From: Hirsutella rhossiliensis
Taxonomy: Eukaryota > Ascomycota > Sordariomycetes > Hypocreales > Ophiocordycipitaceae
Length of the DNA stretch: 64,000 bases
Assembly (NCBI RefSeq): GCF_020360975.1
Contig: NW_025408675.1
Location: forward strand, 558,001 to 622,000
Reading direction: 5' to 3'
Shown: positions 1 through 10,859 of the stretch, in pieces
Layout of the letters: every line of letters starts with the position of its first letter
Position numbering within the stretch: the first letter of the stretch is position 1
Position numbers and translations under genes: made by a program
The notes under the pieces: generated by a model
What the model saw: the letters and a program-made list of their open reading frames with translations, nothing else
Told to the model about the DNA's origin: nothing
The model's database searches: none

Positions 1-777
1 GACTTTTCGGTACCCCAAAAGCTTCCCTTGTCAGTTGCATCCTTGGACAAAGGGAAGAGTCAGTGTGTGGGCGAGAGAGATGCGCGAAGGGAACCGAGTG
101 AGTATGAACCATTTCCTTTGCCAAAACGGCTAGAGAAGGCCATGAGGATCGGAATTGGCAGGCTTCTGCCCTCCAAAAAAACGTTGAGGCATGACATCAC
201 AAGCCCTGCAGGCCAAGACGATCCGATTCATGGTAGAAGGTTCATTTCGTACAACGAAGTGCCACGGGTGCTAGACGAAACGAAACCTGGTACAGAAACG
301 ATCAAGAATCCACAGTCGATGGCCTCGCAGCACCTGAGACAGCGTCTCGACCAAGGGCAGTACACAGTTTCAGCGGCCGAAGGCTCAACGTCTCACTCGA
401 TGAGCCAACCCAGCAGTCAAGGAGAGGCAGGGCAACCCACAGCAAAGATTGAGCCCTTGGCCAGCAATTACAATGTGCCGGGCTCTCACGCTGGTGAGGA
501 AATCCAGCCGGCAACTTCGTCCCCGTTGAGTCGTTTTCAGTTGGACGCCACAGCTGATACTATTACACGCGCACTGGACGATTGTGAGTCTTTTCATCAC
601 GGCACCGGGGCTGCCCTACGCCGATGGAAGTCGACGGAGGGGCACAACAGCCGGAGGCGGAGAACTTCAATCCCAGCATGTCGTTTGACGAACCAGACTC
701 TCATAACTGGTGGCTCGCTGGTACTTCATGATGGGACACAGAGGCGAAATTCGGAAGAGATCTTGGTTCTTCACTGA
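1..777 (+). CDS. 3' part of an unknown gene (partial at the left edge)
   Basis: The frame is open from the first base of the window to a TGA at 775-777, about 258 codons, so this is the end of a gene that begins outside. The protein is polar and rich in Ser, Gln and Arg. I recognise no domain and it looks largely disordered. The true 3' end is uncertain. A GTGAGT donor at 584 and an AG at 629-630 would join a second frame that stops at 729-731 and ends in an acidic tail with NWWLAGTS, which looks more protein-like than the Arg-rich tail of the unspliced frame. That candidate intron would be only 47 nt and has no clear branch site. No function is proposed. Confidence 0.45.
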   Translation, partial: DFSVPQKLPLSVASLDKGKSQCVGERDARREPSEYEPFPLPKRLEKAMRIGIGRLLPSKKTLRHDITSPAGQDDPIHGRRFISYNEVPRVLDETKPGTETIKNPQSMASQHLRQRLDQGQYTVSAAEGSTSHSMSQPSSQGEAGQPTAKIEPLASNYNVPGSHAGEEIQPATSSPLSRFQLDATADTITRALDDCESFHHGTGAALRRWKSTEGHNSRRRRTSIPACRLTNQTLITGGSLVLHDGTQRRNSEEILVLH

Positions 778-1704
778 TACTTTTGAGCCACAAACCTGTC
801 ACTGGGAGTACAATTACGACATTGTTGGTGACGCCCTTTTCCTCGCCGACTCTTGCGCCGCTTACATCAAAGCGCCGCGGCGCAATGGAGTGACGGGGGG
901 CAAAGGAATGTCGAGGGCTGAGAGTTAATGCCGAGTTGCGGGTCATCCCCGTTGGAGAGTCACGGGAAGACGGGGTTGGCACGTAAATTACTTGCATTCT
1001 TCTTTGTTGTAAGTACGGTTTCCCTTGAGGCATTTATGACTTAGTTTCGACTCCATAGTGTTTCTTTTAATGCTGTCTTAGTCCGCACCGACCGTGCCGC
1101 CAACATCAGCATGCGCCGCCGCACTGAAGTAGCTGTGATGAAGCAGCCCAGTCCAGCCCGGGCCAAGCTTGAGGAAGGCCGGACACGATTGGCGCCAGCA
1201 AGGGGTCAAGGTCTTGGCTGCTGAGAGACGGAGAGAGATTCTTTTCCCTCCGCAAGCACCCACACCCAAGTAGGCCGGTGGATCGCGGGGGCGTGACGGC
1301 GCAGAATTCATGTTCGGGGTGGGCAGGTTGCTCGTCAGTCTCGCTGGAGTTACTCCAGGTTATGGTAGCAGTTGGGTGATCAAGTGTCGGCGTTCCGCGT
1401 ACGAGAAAGGGATAGCGTTTAGCATTGGCCACCATAGGAATCAATATCTAGGTGAGGAGAAAGCCTACTGGCTGCGGCAGAGTCGCATACATTACTCGCT
1501 GGACTCTGGCGCCGCCTCTCGATGTCCTCCCCTCGGCCCTTGATCGGTAAACCCAGAGCGAGACTCAAGGGCGCCGTATAGAAGTGTAGTCGCGGTGTGA
1601 ATGTGCGTTTGCAGAAACGGGGTATATCTGAACAAGTATACGGCACCGTCCGAACAGAAGGGCATCCTTGAAGCCCAATTCCTCCCACGCTTACAGGGCG
1701 GGTA
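778..1704. other. Intergenic spacer, no gene seen
   Basis: Only short overlapping frames without recognisable protein character are present. It lies between the 3' ends of the partial gene on the left and the minus-strand prefoldin gene, so it probably holds their terminators and 3' UTRs. Confidence 0.5.
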
Positions 1705-2320
1705 TCAAGTCTCGAGATTGATCTGCTTTCCAAATCTGGCGTAAAGCTCTATTTTGAGCTGCCTCTTTTCGTCGTGGACCGACTCGAGCTTGTCCTCGAG
1801 CTCGGACCTTTGCTCGCCGATTTTGGTGGTGGCGGCCTCGAGCATCTCCTGCGCCTGCTCGAGCGAGACGTGGAAGAAGGCGTCGCCGATCTTGTACCTT
1901 GGGGCGCATTAGTATTGATGATCCAAATCGCGTAGTATGTGAGTGACGGGTTGTACGTACTGGATCTTTTCGTCTTCGTCGGCCAATTCCAGTTCCATCG
2001 ATAAGTCGTCCAGTTCCTCCTTTTCCTTCTGCAAGCGCCGAGGGTCAGCAAAAGTCGGGGAACGGGTGGACGTGAAACGGGCTGCGTACTGTGTTAAGCT
2101 TGAGCTCTTCCTCTAACGCGAGTTCGCGCTGGTGCAGCCGGCTAAACTTGTTGATCTTGTCCTGGTCTTCTCGACGCACCTGGACCTCTTGGTTGGCGTC
2201 CTCGTCCTCCTTGGACAGCTAGGGGTCGAAGCATTAGTCACGGGGGCGATTCCCTGTAGGTAGGCGGGCGGATGAAGCGCAGAAGCGACTCACCATACGG
2301 CGCTGCATAATGGACGCCAT
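1705..2320 (-). CDS. GIM3: Prefoldin subunit 4
   Basis: Beta-type subunit of the hexameric prefoldin co-chaperone, which hands nascent actin and tubulin to the cytosolic chaperonin. Four exons on the minus strand join cleanly: 2320-2294, 2218-2090, 2028-1961 and 1897-1705, giving about 138 residues (yeast Gim3 is about 129). The N-terminal coiled coil reads through exons 2 and 3 (VRREDQDKINKFSRLHQREL, then the KEELDDL...DEDEKIQ segment). The family hallmark YKIGDAFFHVSLEQAQEML follows at the exon 3/4 junction, and the C-terminal helix ends in ARFGKQINLET. Donors are GTGAGT, GTACGC and GTACGT. The very short first exon (9 codons, MASIMQRRM) is chosen because it is the only ATG that reaches the coiled coil through a good donor. 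The family call is firm; only the first exon is less certain. Confidence 0.9.
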
Positions 2321-2948
2321 GCCGGCGGCGTGGATGAGGCGAGGCGGCGTGGGCGATGTCGCGGGAAGCTTGTTGTGGCCTACGGAGCAGGCAAACTTGC
2401 GATGGTAGCGCCCCCCACTGTAGAGGTACATAGGTACTTGGTACTTTAGCTACGTGGCGGCATACAGTGTGTATGGCGCGCAGAATGGCGGTGGAAGACA
2501 GTGCTTGGGACTGTATGACGCAGCTTCCAATGACCATTGGTCTTTGCACGTTGTATCTTGCACGGAAGGAGTTATTTCGGTTCCCAGTACTGTACGTCGT
2601 GTACGTACAGTACATCCATGTGAGAAGAAGAGATGAGTCAAAGTGCTTCATTGGCTCTTGAGATGACCATCTTGCACTGCCAGCACGGGCTTTGGGGCGG
2701 GCTTTGGTGACGGCTGGGATAAAAGTGCTTGATTTCACCGATTGGACCCCCGCAAACGGGTCTATCCGCCCTTGCAAGCTGTACCACGTCCCTCGTCAGT
2801 GCCTGGTGATACCGCGTCCAGGTACTGTACAGTACCTACTCCGCAGGCCGTGCAGTAGCCCCTTTGGGCCAAATTTTGCTGTTCGACCGAAAGAACCGCG
2901 GCTTTGGAGTAAACAAGGCTCAACTCGATATCCACGACAGCGGCGCAG
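2321..2948. promoter_or_regulatory. Divergent promoter region, prefoldin 4 / CENP-W-like gene
   Basis: A 628-bp spacer separates the two divergent start codons, so it should hold both promoters. It contains inverted GTAC-rich stretches around 2585-2615 and 2820-2835 (CAGGTACTGTACAGTACCT-like). I see no TATA box that I can assign with confidence. Confidence 0.4.
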
Positions 2949-3365
2949 ATGGCTCTCGGCAAGAGCCCCTACCCCAAGACTACGGTCAAGAAGATTGTCA
3001 AGGCGCACTCGGGCCTCAACATCAAGAAAAACGCCGACGTCACCGTACGAGCCACCCTGAGACGTGACATTGTGGGCATGAAGGCGCCGCTGACCGCCCA
3101 CAGATCTTCCTCGACTACGTTTTGTTCATGGACAAGTGCGAGCCCTAGGTCGTGTCGTCCGCCGCGGGGAGTGGAAACTGACCGGATTCTGCAGGCTGGT
3201 CAAAGAGGCTGCGATTCACTCCAAGCAGGATGGCGAGAGGGGCTTGACTGCCAGAGGCGTGAGGAAGGCCGCCAGAGTGAGCTCTCCCGCTGCCCCGAGT
3301 GCAATTCTGGAGCGTCGCAGACTAATCGGCTCGAGCAGGATGCTCTGGCCAAGTTCAAGGGCTGA
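2949..3365 (+). CDS. CENP-W-like histone-fold protein
   Basis: Four exons (2949-3044, 3104-3135, 3195-3276, 3339-3365) encode a 78-residue protein that is one histone fold and little else. It reads from YPKTTVKKIVKAHSGLNIKK through DVTIFLDYVLFMDKLVKEAA to the end GERGLTARGVRKAARDALAK FKG. The order of short helix, long central helix (FLDYVLFM...KEAAIHSK) and C-terminal helix ending ALAKFKG matches fungal CENP-W (yeast Wip1), which pairs with CENP-T in the inner kinetochore and binds centromeric DNA. Splice sites are GTACGA/CAG, GTGCGA/CAG and GTGAGC/CAG, and all phases agree. Other small histone-fold families (NF-Y, Dpb3/4, Mhf2) fit the C-terminus less well. The size is close to human CENP-W (88 residues). 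The fold is near certain and the ortholog assignment likely. Confidence 0.8.
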   Translation: MALGKSPYPKTTVKKIVKAHSGLNIKKNADVTVRATLRRDIVGMKAPLTAHRSSSTTFCSWTSASPRSCRPPRGVETDRILQAGQRGCDSLQAGWREGLDCQRREEGRQSELSRCPECNSGASQTNRLEQDALAKFKG

Positions 3366-4203
3366 CCTGAATTCCCCCTGCCGCGCCAAACGAGGGCTTT
3401 GTGCGCGCGCGCAAAGACAACCATGTAAACGATCGACAGTCTCACGACCAAGCCTCCAAACGGTCCACTCTGCACGCGCAAACCACCCCTTGGCAGTATG
3501 AAACGCGTGCATGTACGTATCTGCCTTGTCCGCACGGTGCCATGGGAGAACTAAGGTATATGCATGTATGTATGTATATATATACCTTATGTATATGTAT
3601 GCAACTGCCCGAGCCTGCGAGCCAGGTCCGGTCGGGCGAGGCAGGTGGAGGAGGCTTCACATGCGGGGAGTACATGGAGCAGTAGGCGTCGGTGGCTGCC
3701 GCCAGCTGCATCGCGCAAGGAGTCGCTGGGACCAAGCAATGGCCAAAAACAGAAGATTTCCTTGGAGGGCCAATAAGGATCGTCGAGCAGCCTGGTCCGG
3801 CACTTGAAAGCGAGCCAAGACGAGCCGTTTGCTGAGGTTCTGCCGGGTTCTAGAAGCGTTGCCCTAGGAATTCGGAGCTCAGTGGAGGTGGGGGGTGCCC
3901 CCATCAGGCTCCAAGGAGGGTGAAAAAATCAGGCTGCCAGTGCCTCTCTCCCCTCCCCCAGACCCGTTGCACGCTGATGCCGACAAGCTTTCCACCTCCC
4001 GCAATCAACACCACATCTACCTAAAACAAGACCAACTCCTAATTCTGCCACCCGCCCAAGTGCAACGCTTCCTCTCCTCCTCTCAACGCCTTTGAGCATC
4101 CTACCTCGACACCTCGCCCGCACTATACATCAGCCTCTTTCCACGATCCCGGGCAGCTTCTGTCGTCTGCCACCACCCCTTCGCTGCCTGCATAAACGTT
4201 GTC
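3366..4203. other. Intergenic spacer and 5' leader of the YAG7-like gene
   Basis: Contains a TATG/TATA-rich patch at about 3560-3602 and, from about 3950 on, a C-rich and pyrimidine-rich leader typical of fungal promoters. No gene is seen. Confidence 0.45.
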
Positions 4204-5790
4204 ATGGCTGCATCTACTGCTCACGCCGCACCCAAGTCCTCCAAGAAGAAGGCTGCCAAGGTCGCCCACCGCAACCATTCTCCTGCCCCCAGCACTGCCT
4301 CGGGCGTTGCCGATGCGGCCGTCGATTCCCAGGAAGACGGCTTCGAGTCTCCGTACATCAAGGAGCTGCAAAAGTGTGTTCCCTCGACGCCGAAAACGCG
4401 TCCTCATCTCAAAAGAGCCGAGCTGACCGCATCACCAGGAATATCCGAAATGTCAACAAGAAGATCGTGAGTCGTTGCTCCCCTGAGCCGCAGCCATTCA
4501 TCCGCCCGAAACGCTAACTTGTGGCGCCACAGACCAATGTCTCCAAGACCGACTCGCTCCTGAGCCAGCACGCTGGCAAGTCCCTCGACGAGCTGGTCGC
4601 TGAGAAAATCATCAACGCCGATCAGAAAGCCCAGGTCATGAAGAAGCCAGCTCTGCAAGCCCAGCTCACGCAGATGGAAGAGCAGCTCGTTCAGTACCAA
4701 AAGGTCCACGAGCAGTATCGCTCCCGAGCCAAGTCGGACAAGGCCGAGTGGGAGAAGTCGCTTGACAAGGCCAAGGCCGACGCTGTCGGCGACGCCAAGC
4801 AAGAGTTCAAGAAGTCACAGCAGGAACACCTTCTCGTCCTCTCCCAGTTCCTCCGACTTGCTGCCTATCGTCGCGAGGAAGCCAAGGACCCCGAGTCCGA
4901 CGAAAGCCAGGCCATCGAGGGCGTTTTGCTCGCAATCTATGCCGGGGACGAAACTGCCGTCGCGTCCATGCTCAAGTTGATCGAGGGATCCGAGGAGCAG
5001 ATTCTTAGCGTGCCGGGAGATCAGCTGCAGACCACCTGTCCGTTCCCTCTCTCTTTCGACTCTCGCCTTGGGTTCAAGAACTATGGCTAACCTGAAGCAG
5101 ACTCGAATGTCAAGACGCTCGCCCGAGAATACAAGACTCCTTTCTACCCCGAGACCGCCCCGCCTGCCGAGTCGGAGCCCGCAAAGGAGCTAGCATCTGA
5201 CCCCACGATGGTCAACGCTGCCGCCACGGAGCTTGACGCAGGAGACAGTGCTCTTGTCAACGGACAGGCTGCAGAGCCCTCGGCCAACGGCATCACAAAT
5301 GCCAGTGTCTCTGACGACGCTGCCAACGCGGTCGCCGAGAGTCACTGGGATTGCGAGAATGGCACGTCCATCTCGCAGGGATGGGAAGAGCTGAAGGACC
5401 CGCGGGATCCCAATGTGACGGATCCTGGACTGAACGCGACACCTGCCCCCAACACGCACTCCTGGGCCGACGAGCAGCCCGACCCATCCATGGAGGTGAG
5501 ATTCATATCCATATCCAGCATCCCCTCCCTTCGCCTATTAGCCTGCTACACTGTCGCATGCGCACATCGCTAACCACGCCGAATAGGCTCCTGCGGCTGC
5601 CGACCCCAATGACGGGTTTCATCAGGTTCAGCGCAACCGAGGCCGCCAGGAGCGTGAGGGAGGACCTCCGCGCGGGCGAGGCCGGGGCGAGTGGCGGGGC
5701 CGGGGCCGTGGGGACGGTCGAGGTCGCGGGCGCGGGCGTGGCAACGGCGGAATGGCGTCGCGAGGCGCTCGCCGCACCGAAGAACCGTAG
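4204..5790 (+). CDS. YAG7-like coiled-coil protein with RGG tail
   Basis: Five exons (4204-4373, 4439-4466, 4533-5037, 5101-5495, 5587-5790) encode about 433 residues. The N-terminus is a basic, Ala/Lys/Ser-rich tail. Next comes the conserved block FESPYIKELQKNIRNVNKKI, an extended charged helical region (about residues 65-200, with LTQMEEQLVQYQKVHEQYRS), then an acidic low-complexity stretch and a short GGPPRGRGRGEWRGRGRG-type RGG segment near the stop. This arrangement matches the fungal proteins annotated after yeast YAG7, a poorly characterised ribosome-associated protein. RGG tails commonly bind RNA, which fits. Exon 2 is only 28 nt, and phases agree at every join. The exact biochemical role is unknown. 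Confidence 0.75.
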
Positions 5791-6653
5791 AGCACTTGGT
5801 CGAGGCCCCCCTTTCCTCACCAAGCATGTCGAAAGCGACTGTACATCATGTCATGGAGGCGTTCACCAGGGTTTTGGCCAGATCGGCGGGGCTGATTTGA
5901 GGGAACATTGAGCATTGCATTGGTCTTTCCGAGCTTTTCTTGTCCATGTCGAAAGACAGCCTCGGGCTCTGATGCATCATGTTGGGGGCATGCGAAAGAC
6001 ACGGGGAGGGATGTACTAAAAGTGCCTATGTAGTCATGAACAGGAAATGAATCCACGACGCGCAAATGGGGTGCTCTGCATGCATGTCAAGCCGATGAGT
6101 AGCATTTTGAGAGTGTTCAATTTTGGGTTCATCAAAATACTCTCACCTCACTACCTAACCTAAGGTACCTAGGTACCTATGTACCTAGGTACCTTGATTG
6201 CACAGAAGGTACGTACTTGTCGCATGCTTGACCGGTGCGGCCTCGCGCGGCGCGCCCCGCCGAGACCTTATCGCCCTGCCTTATCGTGCCGGCGCCCCAT
6301 ATGTGCCTTACCTCAGCCAGTTAGCTCTGGTCAGGGTAAGGGGAGACGTCACAATGGGCGATCGCTGCAAGTTGTCCTCTTCGAATTCTGGCGAAACGAG
6401 ACATCACTTGCCGCCATTGAGGCCACATCAGCCTTTCCAGCTACTTTGTTTGGGTCGGCAAGCGCGCAGTCCAACCTACCGCTCGCACCTCTCCTTTTCA
6501 CACCGTCTACGGACTTGCAGTAACATTTCCTGTCGCCCGAGTCGTCCTGCAATCGTCTGTCTTTTCTGCAATCGTTCACCAAGTAGCTTGCCTCGAACTT
6601 CGATGCGCCGCTGAGAGGGCACACGAGCCCGTCCTCCTTCCTCCTCCGCCACA
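5791..6653. promoter_or_regulatory. Spacer and LHS1 promoter, with CCTAGGTACC repeats
   Basis: About 860 bp with no gene. At about 6160-6193 there is a palindrome-rich run of AGGTACCTAGGTACC units that recurs elsewhere in the window. A GACGTCAC element at 6345-6352 resembles a bZIP half-site, about 300 bp upstream of the LHS1 ATG. LHS1-type genes are unfolded-protein-response targets in yeast, so this is a reasonable but untested control site. The last 150 bp are pyrimidine-rich leader. Confidence 0.35.
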
Positions 6654-9600
6654 ATGGCTGTCTCGCAAACGCCACCACCCTTGATGCTGCTCCTCGGAGC
6701 CATCTTCTTCCTCTCGTCCAGCGTCTGCGCCGCGGGGGCCGTCTTGGGCGTCGACTTGGGAACCGAATTCATAAAGGCCGCGCTAGTGAAGCCCGGCATC
6801 CCCCTCGACATCGTCCTGACCAAGGACTCGCGGCGCAAAGAGACGTCGGCCGTCGCCTTCAAGCCGCTACAGGCTGGACCCAAGGAGGGCAGCTTCCCGG
6901 AGAGATTCTATGGAGCGGATGCCATGGCGCTTGCGCCGAGGTTCCCCGGTGAGGTTTACCCCAACTTGAAGACTCTTCTGGGCCTCCCCATCGACGACGC
7001 CGTCGCTCGCGAGTACGCTTCTCGGCACCCTGCCTTGCAGCTCAAGTCGCACGGAAGCCGCGGAACAGCTGCGTTCAAGAGCAGTACGTTTCCGCCTGGT
7101 GAGGATGCCTGGATGGTCGAGGAGCTGCTGGCCATGGAGCTGCAGAGCATCCAGAAGAACGCCGAATCTGCGGCGGGCAACGGCGCCTCTGTTCGGTCCA
7201 TTGTCTTGACAGTACCTGCCTTCTACACAACCGAAGAGAAGCGGGCCATACAAGCCGCTGCCGAGCTGGCTGGCCTCAAAGTTCTCGCTCTCATCAGTGA
7301 CGGCCTTGCCGTCGGCTTGAACTACGCCACGAGCAGGCAGTTCCCCAACATCAACGAAGGCGCGAAGCCCGAGTATCACTTGGTTTTTGACATGGGAGCC
7401 GGTTCGGCCAGCGCCACCGTCATGCGTTTCCAGGGTCGCACGGTCAAGGACGTGGGCAAGTTCAACAAAACGTTCCAGGAAGTGCAGGTCCTTGGCAGTG
7501 GCTGGGACAGAAGCCTCGGCGGTGATGATCTCAACTATCTCATCATGGATGACATGATCTCTCAATTCATCGCGTCTCCGAGCGCAACGGCGACTTCCAT
7601 CACCGCCGCCGCCGTTAAATCACACGGCCGGGCAATGGCGAAGCTCGCCAAAGAGGCTGAGCGAGTTCGACATGTCCTGAGCGCCAACCAGAATACGCAC
7701 GCCAGCTTTGAGGGCCTGTACGAGGATGTCGACTTCAAGTACAAGCTTACACGCACTGACTTTGAGACGATGGCCGCAGCGCACGCCGAGCGAATCGGCA
7801 AGGTCATCAAAGACGCCATTGAGATGTCCGCAATCGATTTCGACAGTCTGACGTCTATCATTCTCCACGGCGGCGCGACCCGAACCCCGTTCGTTCAAAA
7901 GGCGCTCGAGAAAGCAGTTGGCTCCCAGGACAAGATTCGATCCAACGTCAACGCCGACGAGGCTGCCGTGTTCGGAGCTGGCTTCCGTGCCGCCGAGCTC
8001 AGCCCAAGCTTCCGTGTCAAGGAAATCAGAATCTCAGAGGGCCCCATGTATGAGGCTGGCCTGAAATGGACGGCCAGCCACGGGAAGCAGCTGCGTCAGC
8101 GGTTGTGGACCGCCAATTCGCCCATGGGAGGACCCGCCAAGGAGATGACTTTTGCGGAGCAAAACGACTTTCCCATTACCTTCTACCAGCAAGTCGGATC
8201 AGAAGATAGGGAGATCAAGACGATGGCTACGAAGAACTTGACTGCTACCGTGGCGGCCATGAAGGATCGATATCCGACATGTGAAGAGACGGATCTGGCG
8301 TTCAAGGTCGCGTTTGAGCTGAGCTCCGGATACGGAGAAGTCCAGGTCGCCAAGGCGAACGTGGAGTGCAAAGCTGAGGTGCCCGAGAAGGAAGGTTTCG
8401 TCGACGGGGTCAAGAATTTGTTTGGATTTGGCAAGAAGGAACAGCAGCCCCTAAAGGATGTGGACGAGAACAAGGAGCCCAAGGCGTCCGAAGGCTCGGA
8501 GGAAACTCTCAAGGATGAAGCCAAGTCTACTGCCTCCTCCTCGTCATCGTCGACAGACGCGGCCAAGTCCCCGGCGCCGTCGGAGGCGGAGAAGAAGACG
8601 GAAGAAGCCGAGGCCGAGGCCAAACCCGAGGCTAAGAAAAAGGAGACGGTTTCGATACCCGTGCAAGTCGTTCTAGAGAACGCCGGGCTGCCCTCGCTGA
8701 CCAAGGCCGAGTTGATCAAGGTCAAGGACAGACTCAAGTCGTTTGCGGCTTCGGACAAGGCAAGGATTGTAAGAGAGGAAGCCCTCAACCAGTTGGAGGG
8801 CTTCACATACAAGGCACGAGACTTGGTCGAGGCAGAATCGTTCATCTCCCGGTCGACAGAGAAGGAACGCTCCAAGCTGTCTGAAAAGGCGAGCGAGATC
8901 AGCGAGTGGCTATACGAAGGCGGTGCCGAGGCCACCAAAGAGGAGCTCAAGGCAAAGCTCAAGGTTTTGCAGGATCTTGTCGCGCCTGTGCAGACAAGGA
9001 TCGACGAGGCCGAAAAGCGACCGGAGCTGGTGTCGTCGCTCAAGACGTTGCTGAACCAGACGTCGCACTTCATCGGCAGTCTGCGCGACCAGATATCCGA
9101 ATTCGAAAAATGGCAGGCCTCGGCGTCGGTGGCCAGCTCCGCCGGCTCATCTACCACGTCGAGCGCCCCCTCGGAGTCGCCAAGCAGCGAGTTTGATGGC
9201 CTGGAAGACCAGGACAGCACCTCGCAGACCAAGAGCAAGGCAGACAAGGCACAGGAGACGCCAGAGCCCGTGCAGCCTCTCTACAAGAAGGAAGAGGTTG
9301 ACGGGATCGAGGCGCTCTACAAGTCTACGTCGAAGTGGCTGAGTGAGCTCGAGGCACGCCAAGAGGCCCTCCCGTTGACGGCGGAGCCAGTCCTCCTTTC
9401 CAAGGACCTCGCCGAGAAGCGACAGAAGCTCGACAAGGCCGGCATGGAGCTCGCGGTCAAGGGCATGAAGAGCTTCGAGAGCAAGGCCAAGAAGGCAAGC
9501 AAGAGCGCGAGCAAGAAGAAGTCCAAGACGAAGAGCGCCGCCGACGCAAACAAGACGGTCAAGGTCGGGGACGGCAAAGTGTCGGACGAGGAGCTGGAGC

Positions 9601-9680
9601 GGGTGATGGAGGAGATCAAGAAGATGGAGGCGGCCAAGGAGAAGAAGGGTGGCGACAAGAAAGTGCATGACGAGCTATAG
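6654..9680 (+). CDS. LHS1: ER-lumenal Hsp70-family chaperone / nucleotide exchange factor Lhs1 (GRP170/HYOU1 type)
   Basis: A single 1008-codon exon, close to human HYOU1 (999) and longer than yeast Lhs1 (881). Residues 1-26 form a cleavable signal peptide (MLLLGAIFFLSSSVCAAGA core). The Hsp70 ATPase domain starts at AVLGVDLGTEFIKAAL (about 30), with the second phosphate motif MGAGSASATVMRF at about 245 and the adenosine motif ILHGGATRTPFVQKAL at about 402. A beta-domain follows, then an acidic/Ser/Lys-rich insertion (about 600-665), a long helical C-terminal domain and a basic linker. It ends in HDEL, the ER retrieval signal. Known members act in the ER lumen as exchange factors for BiP/Kar2 in import and folding. 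The large linker between beta and helical domains is what separates this class from canonical Hsp70s. Confidence 0.95.
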   Translation: MAVSQTPPPLMLLLGAIFFLSSSVCAAGAVLGVDLGTEFIKAALVKPGIPLDIVLTKDSRRKETSAVAFKPLQAGPKEGSFPERFYGADAMALAPRFPGEVYPNLKTLLGLPIDDAVAREYASRHPALQLKSHGSRGTAAFKSSTFPPGEDAWMVEELLAMELQSIQKNAESAAGNGASVRSIVLTVPAFYTTEEKRAIQAAAELAGLKVLALISDGLAVGLNYATSRQFPNINEGAKPEYHLVFDMGAGSASATVMRFQGRTVKDVGKFNKTFQEVQVLGSGWDRSLGGDDLNYLIMDDMISQFIASPSATATSITAAAVKSHGRAMAKLAKEAERVRHVLSANQNTHASFEGLYEDVDFKYKLTRTDFETMAAAHAERIGKVIKDAIEMSAIDFDSLTSIILHGGATRTPFVQKALEKAVGSQDKIRSNVNADEAAVFGAGFRAAELSPSFRVKEIRISEGPMYEAGLKWTASHGKQLRQRLWTANSPMGGPAKEMTFAEQNDFPITFYQQVGSEDREIKTMATKNLTATVAAMKDRYPTCEETDLAFKVAFELSSGYGEVQVAKANVECKAEVPEKEGFVDGVKNLFGFGKKEQQPLKDVDENKEPKASEGSEETLKDEAKSTASSSSSSTDAAKSPAPSEAEKKTEEAEAEAKPEAKKKETVSIPVQVVLENAGLPSLTKAELIKVKDRLKSFAASDKARIVREEALNQLEGFTYKARDLVEAESFISRSTEKERSKLSEKASEISEWLYEGGAEATKEELKAKLKVLQDLVAPVQTRIDEAEKRPELVSSLKTLLNQTSHFIGSLRDQISEFEKWQASASVASSAGSSTTSSAPSESPSSEFDGLEDQDSTSQTKSKADKAQETPEPVQPLYKKEEVDGIEALYKSTSKWLSELEARQEALPLTAEPVLLSKDLAEKRQKLDKAGMELAVKGMKSFESKAKKASKSASKKKSKTKSAADANKTVKVGDGKVSDEELERVMEEIKKMEAAKEKKGGDKKVHDEL

Positions 9681-10859
9681 CGCTGTTTTGTGATTGGTGC
9701 TATGCGTGCTGGGATATAGAGAATACAAAGGGATCGATCATGTGTACTGTAAGCTGACTATCGACCATTTGAGATGAAGAGCCTCGAGGCCACGACAGCG
9801 CCAGAGCTCGGTTGGGCCAGTGCCGGGTTGGCTGCACAGCCGCCATTCTTGCTCGCATGGTGGACGCTCGGTTGGAACAGCCGAACGTTGCGCAAGGAAA
9901 ACGACGGCTCGACCGCAGGAGGAGCCATCAAAGGGTCTCGTCACCGCCCCTGTCTTGGCGCATCCTGTCTGTCCGGCGCGCGTCTCTCCACCCGTCCGCT
10001 CATTCATTCATTCATCCATCCATCCATCCATCCATCCATCCAGCTAGCTATGGCCATCGAAACGCAGGCGCCTTGCTATGCCGCGGAGGACCAAGTGCTG
10101 GACCAAACGAAGGTCTCGTGAGCAGGTCGACATGCGCCGGGACTCGAGGCCGCGTCCAGGCGCCGACACCGATGCGGGCACCCGTCCTGGGGCCTTTGTG
10201 CTGCGCGCGCGCGGGGGAAAGACAAAGAAGTCGGAAATAGCCTGGGCCCGTCGCACAGGGAAGCCTCGGATCTGTGCCATTGTGAGGACGAGTCGAGGCA
10301 GCAGACGAGTGCGCGGTGCGGTCTGGTTGTTTTCTGGGGCTTCCTTTCCTGGACGACCCCCTCAACCCCCCCCCTCCAGTCATGGGGGACGAGGCCGAGG
10401 CACAACACCCGGGGCCACGGAGGGGCCTTTTTGACGCTTCACTCTCTGTTTACCTTGTATTTAAGGGATTGCTGTCCTTGTTTTATCTGTCGGCTCGTTT
10501 GGGCCGTTTGACAGGTGTTGTCTTCGGCTCGTTTCCTCCTTGCCCAGCTGCTGGCCAAGGCAGTTTCTGCTTCCTGCCATGATTCACTGACGGGGCTCGC
10601 TCATTCATCCCAGCCTGCCGATCACCTGACGTCGCCGTTTTCCCAACCTTTCTTCAGTCTGCCTTCTGTATTCTCTTCCCTCTCTCTCTTTTCCTCCTGC
10701 AGCGTCGCGACAAGAAAAAGGTCGACCGTCCAGGACAAGGCGGGCAAGCCATTCTCTCTTTGCCTCGCCCTTTCGTTCTTTTCCCTCGTCCTTCTTTCCC
10801 CCTCTTCACTCTTTTCCACCGCACCCAGTCCGTCGTTTCCCCGGCCCATCGAGAGAGCC
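9681..10859. other. Spacer and pyrimidine-rich promoter of the aspartic protease gene
   Basis: About 1.2 kb without a supported gene. A TCCA/TCAT microsatellite lies at about 10000-10043. From about 10430 the sequence becomes strongly pyrimidine-rich (long CT runs), as in many fungal core promoters and leaders. A TATTTAAG stretch at about 10457-10464 is a possible TATA-like element. Confidence 0.4.
10000..10043. repeat. TCAT/TCCA tetranucleotide microsatellite
   Basis: A short run of TCAT units passes directly into about seven TCCA units. Confidence 0.85.

Noticed and set aside
8183..9247. 354-codon minus-strand frame inside LHS1
   Set aside because: Shadow of the Lys/Glu/Ser-rich LHS1 coding strand; Ser/Leu-rich with no domain.
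10000..10043. Tandem TCAT/TCCA units considered as a CRISPR-like array
   Set aside because: No spacers; it is a simple microsatellite in a eukaryotic genome.
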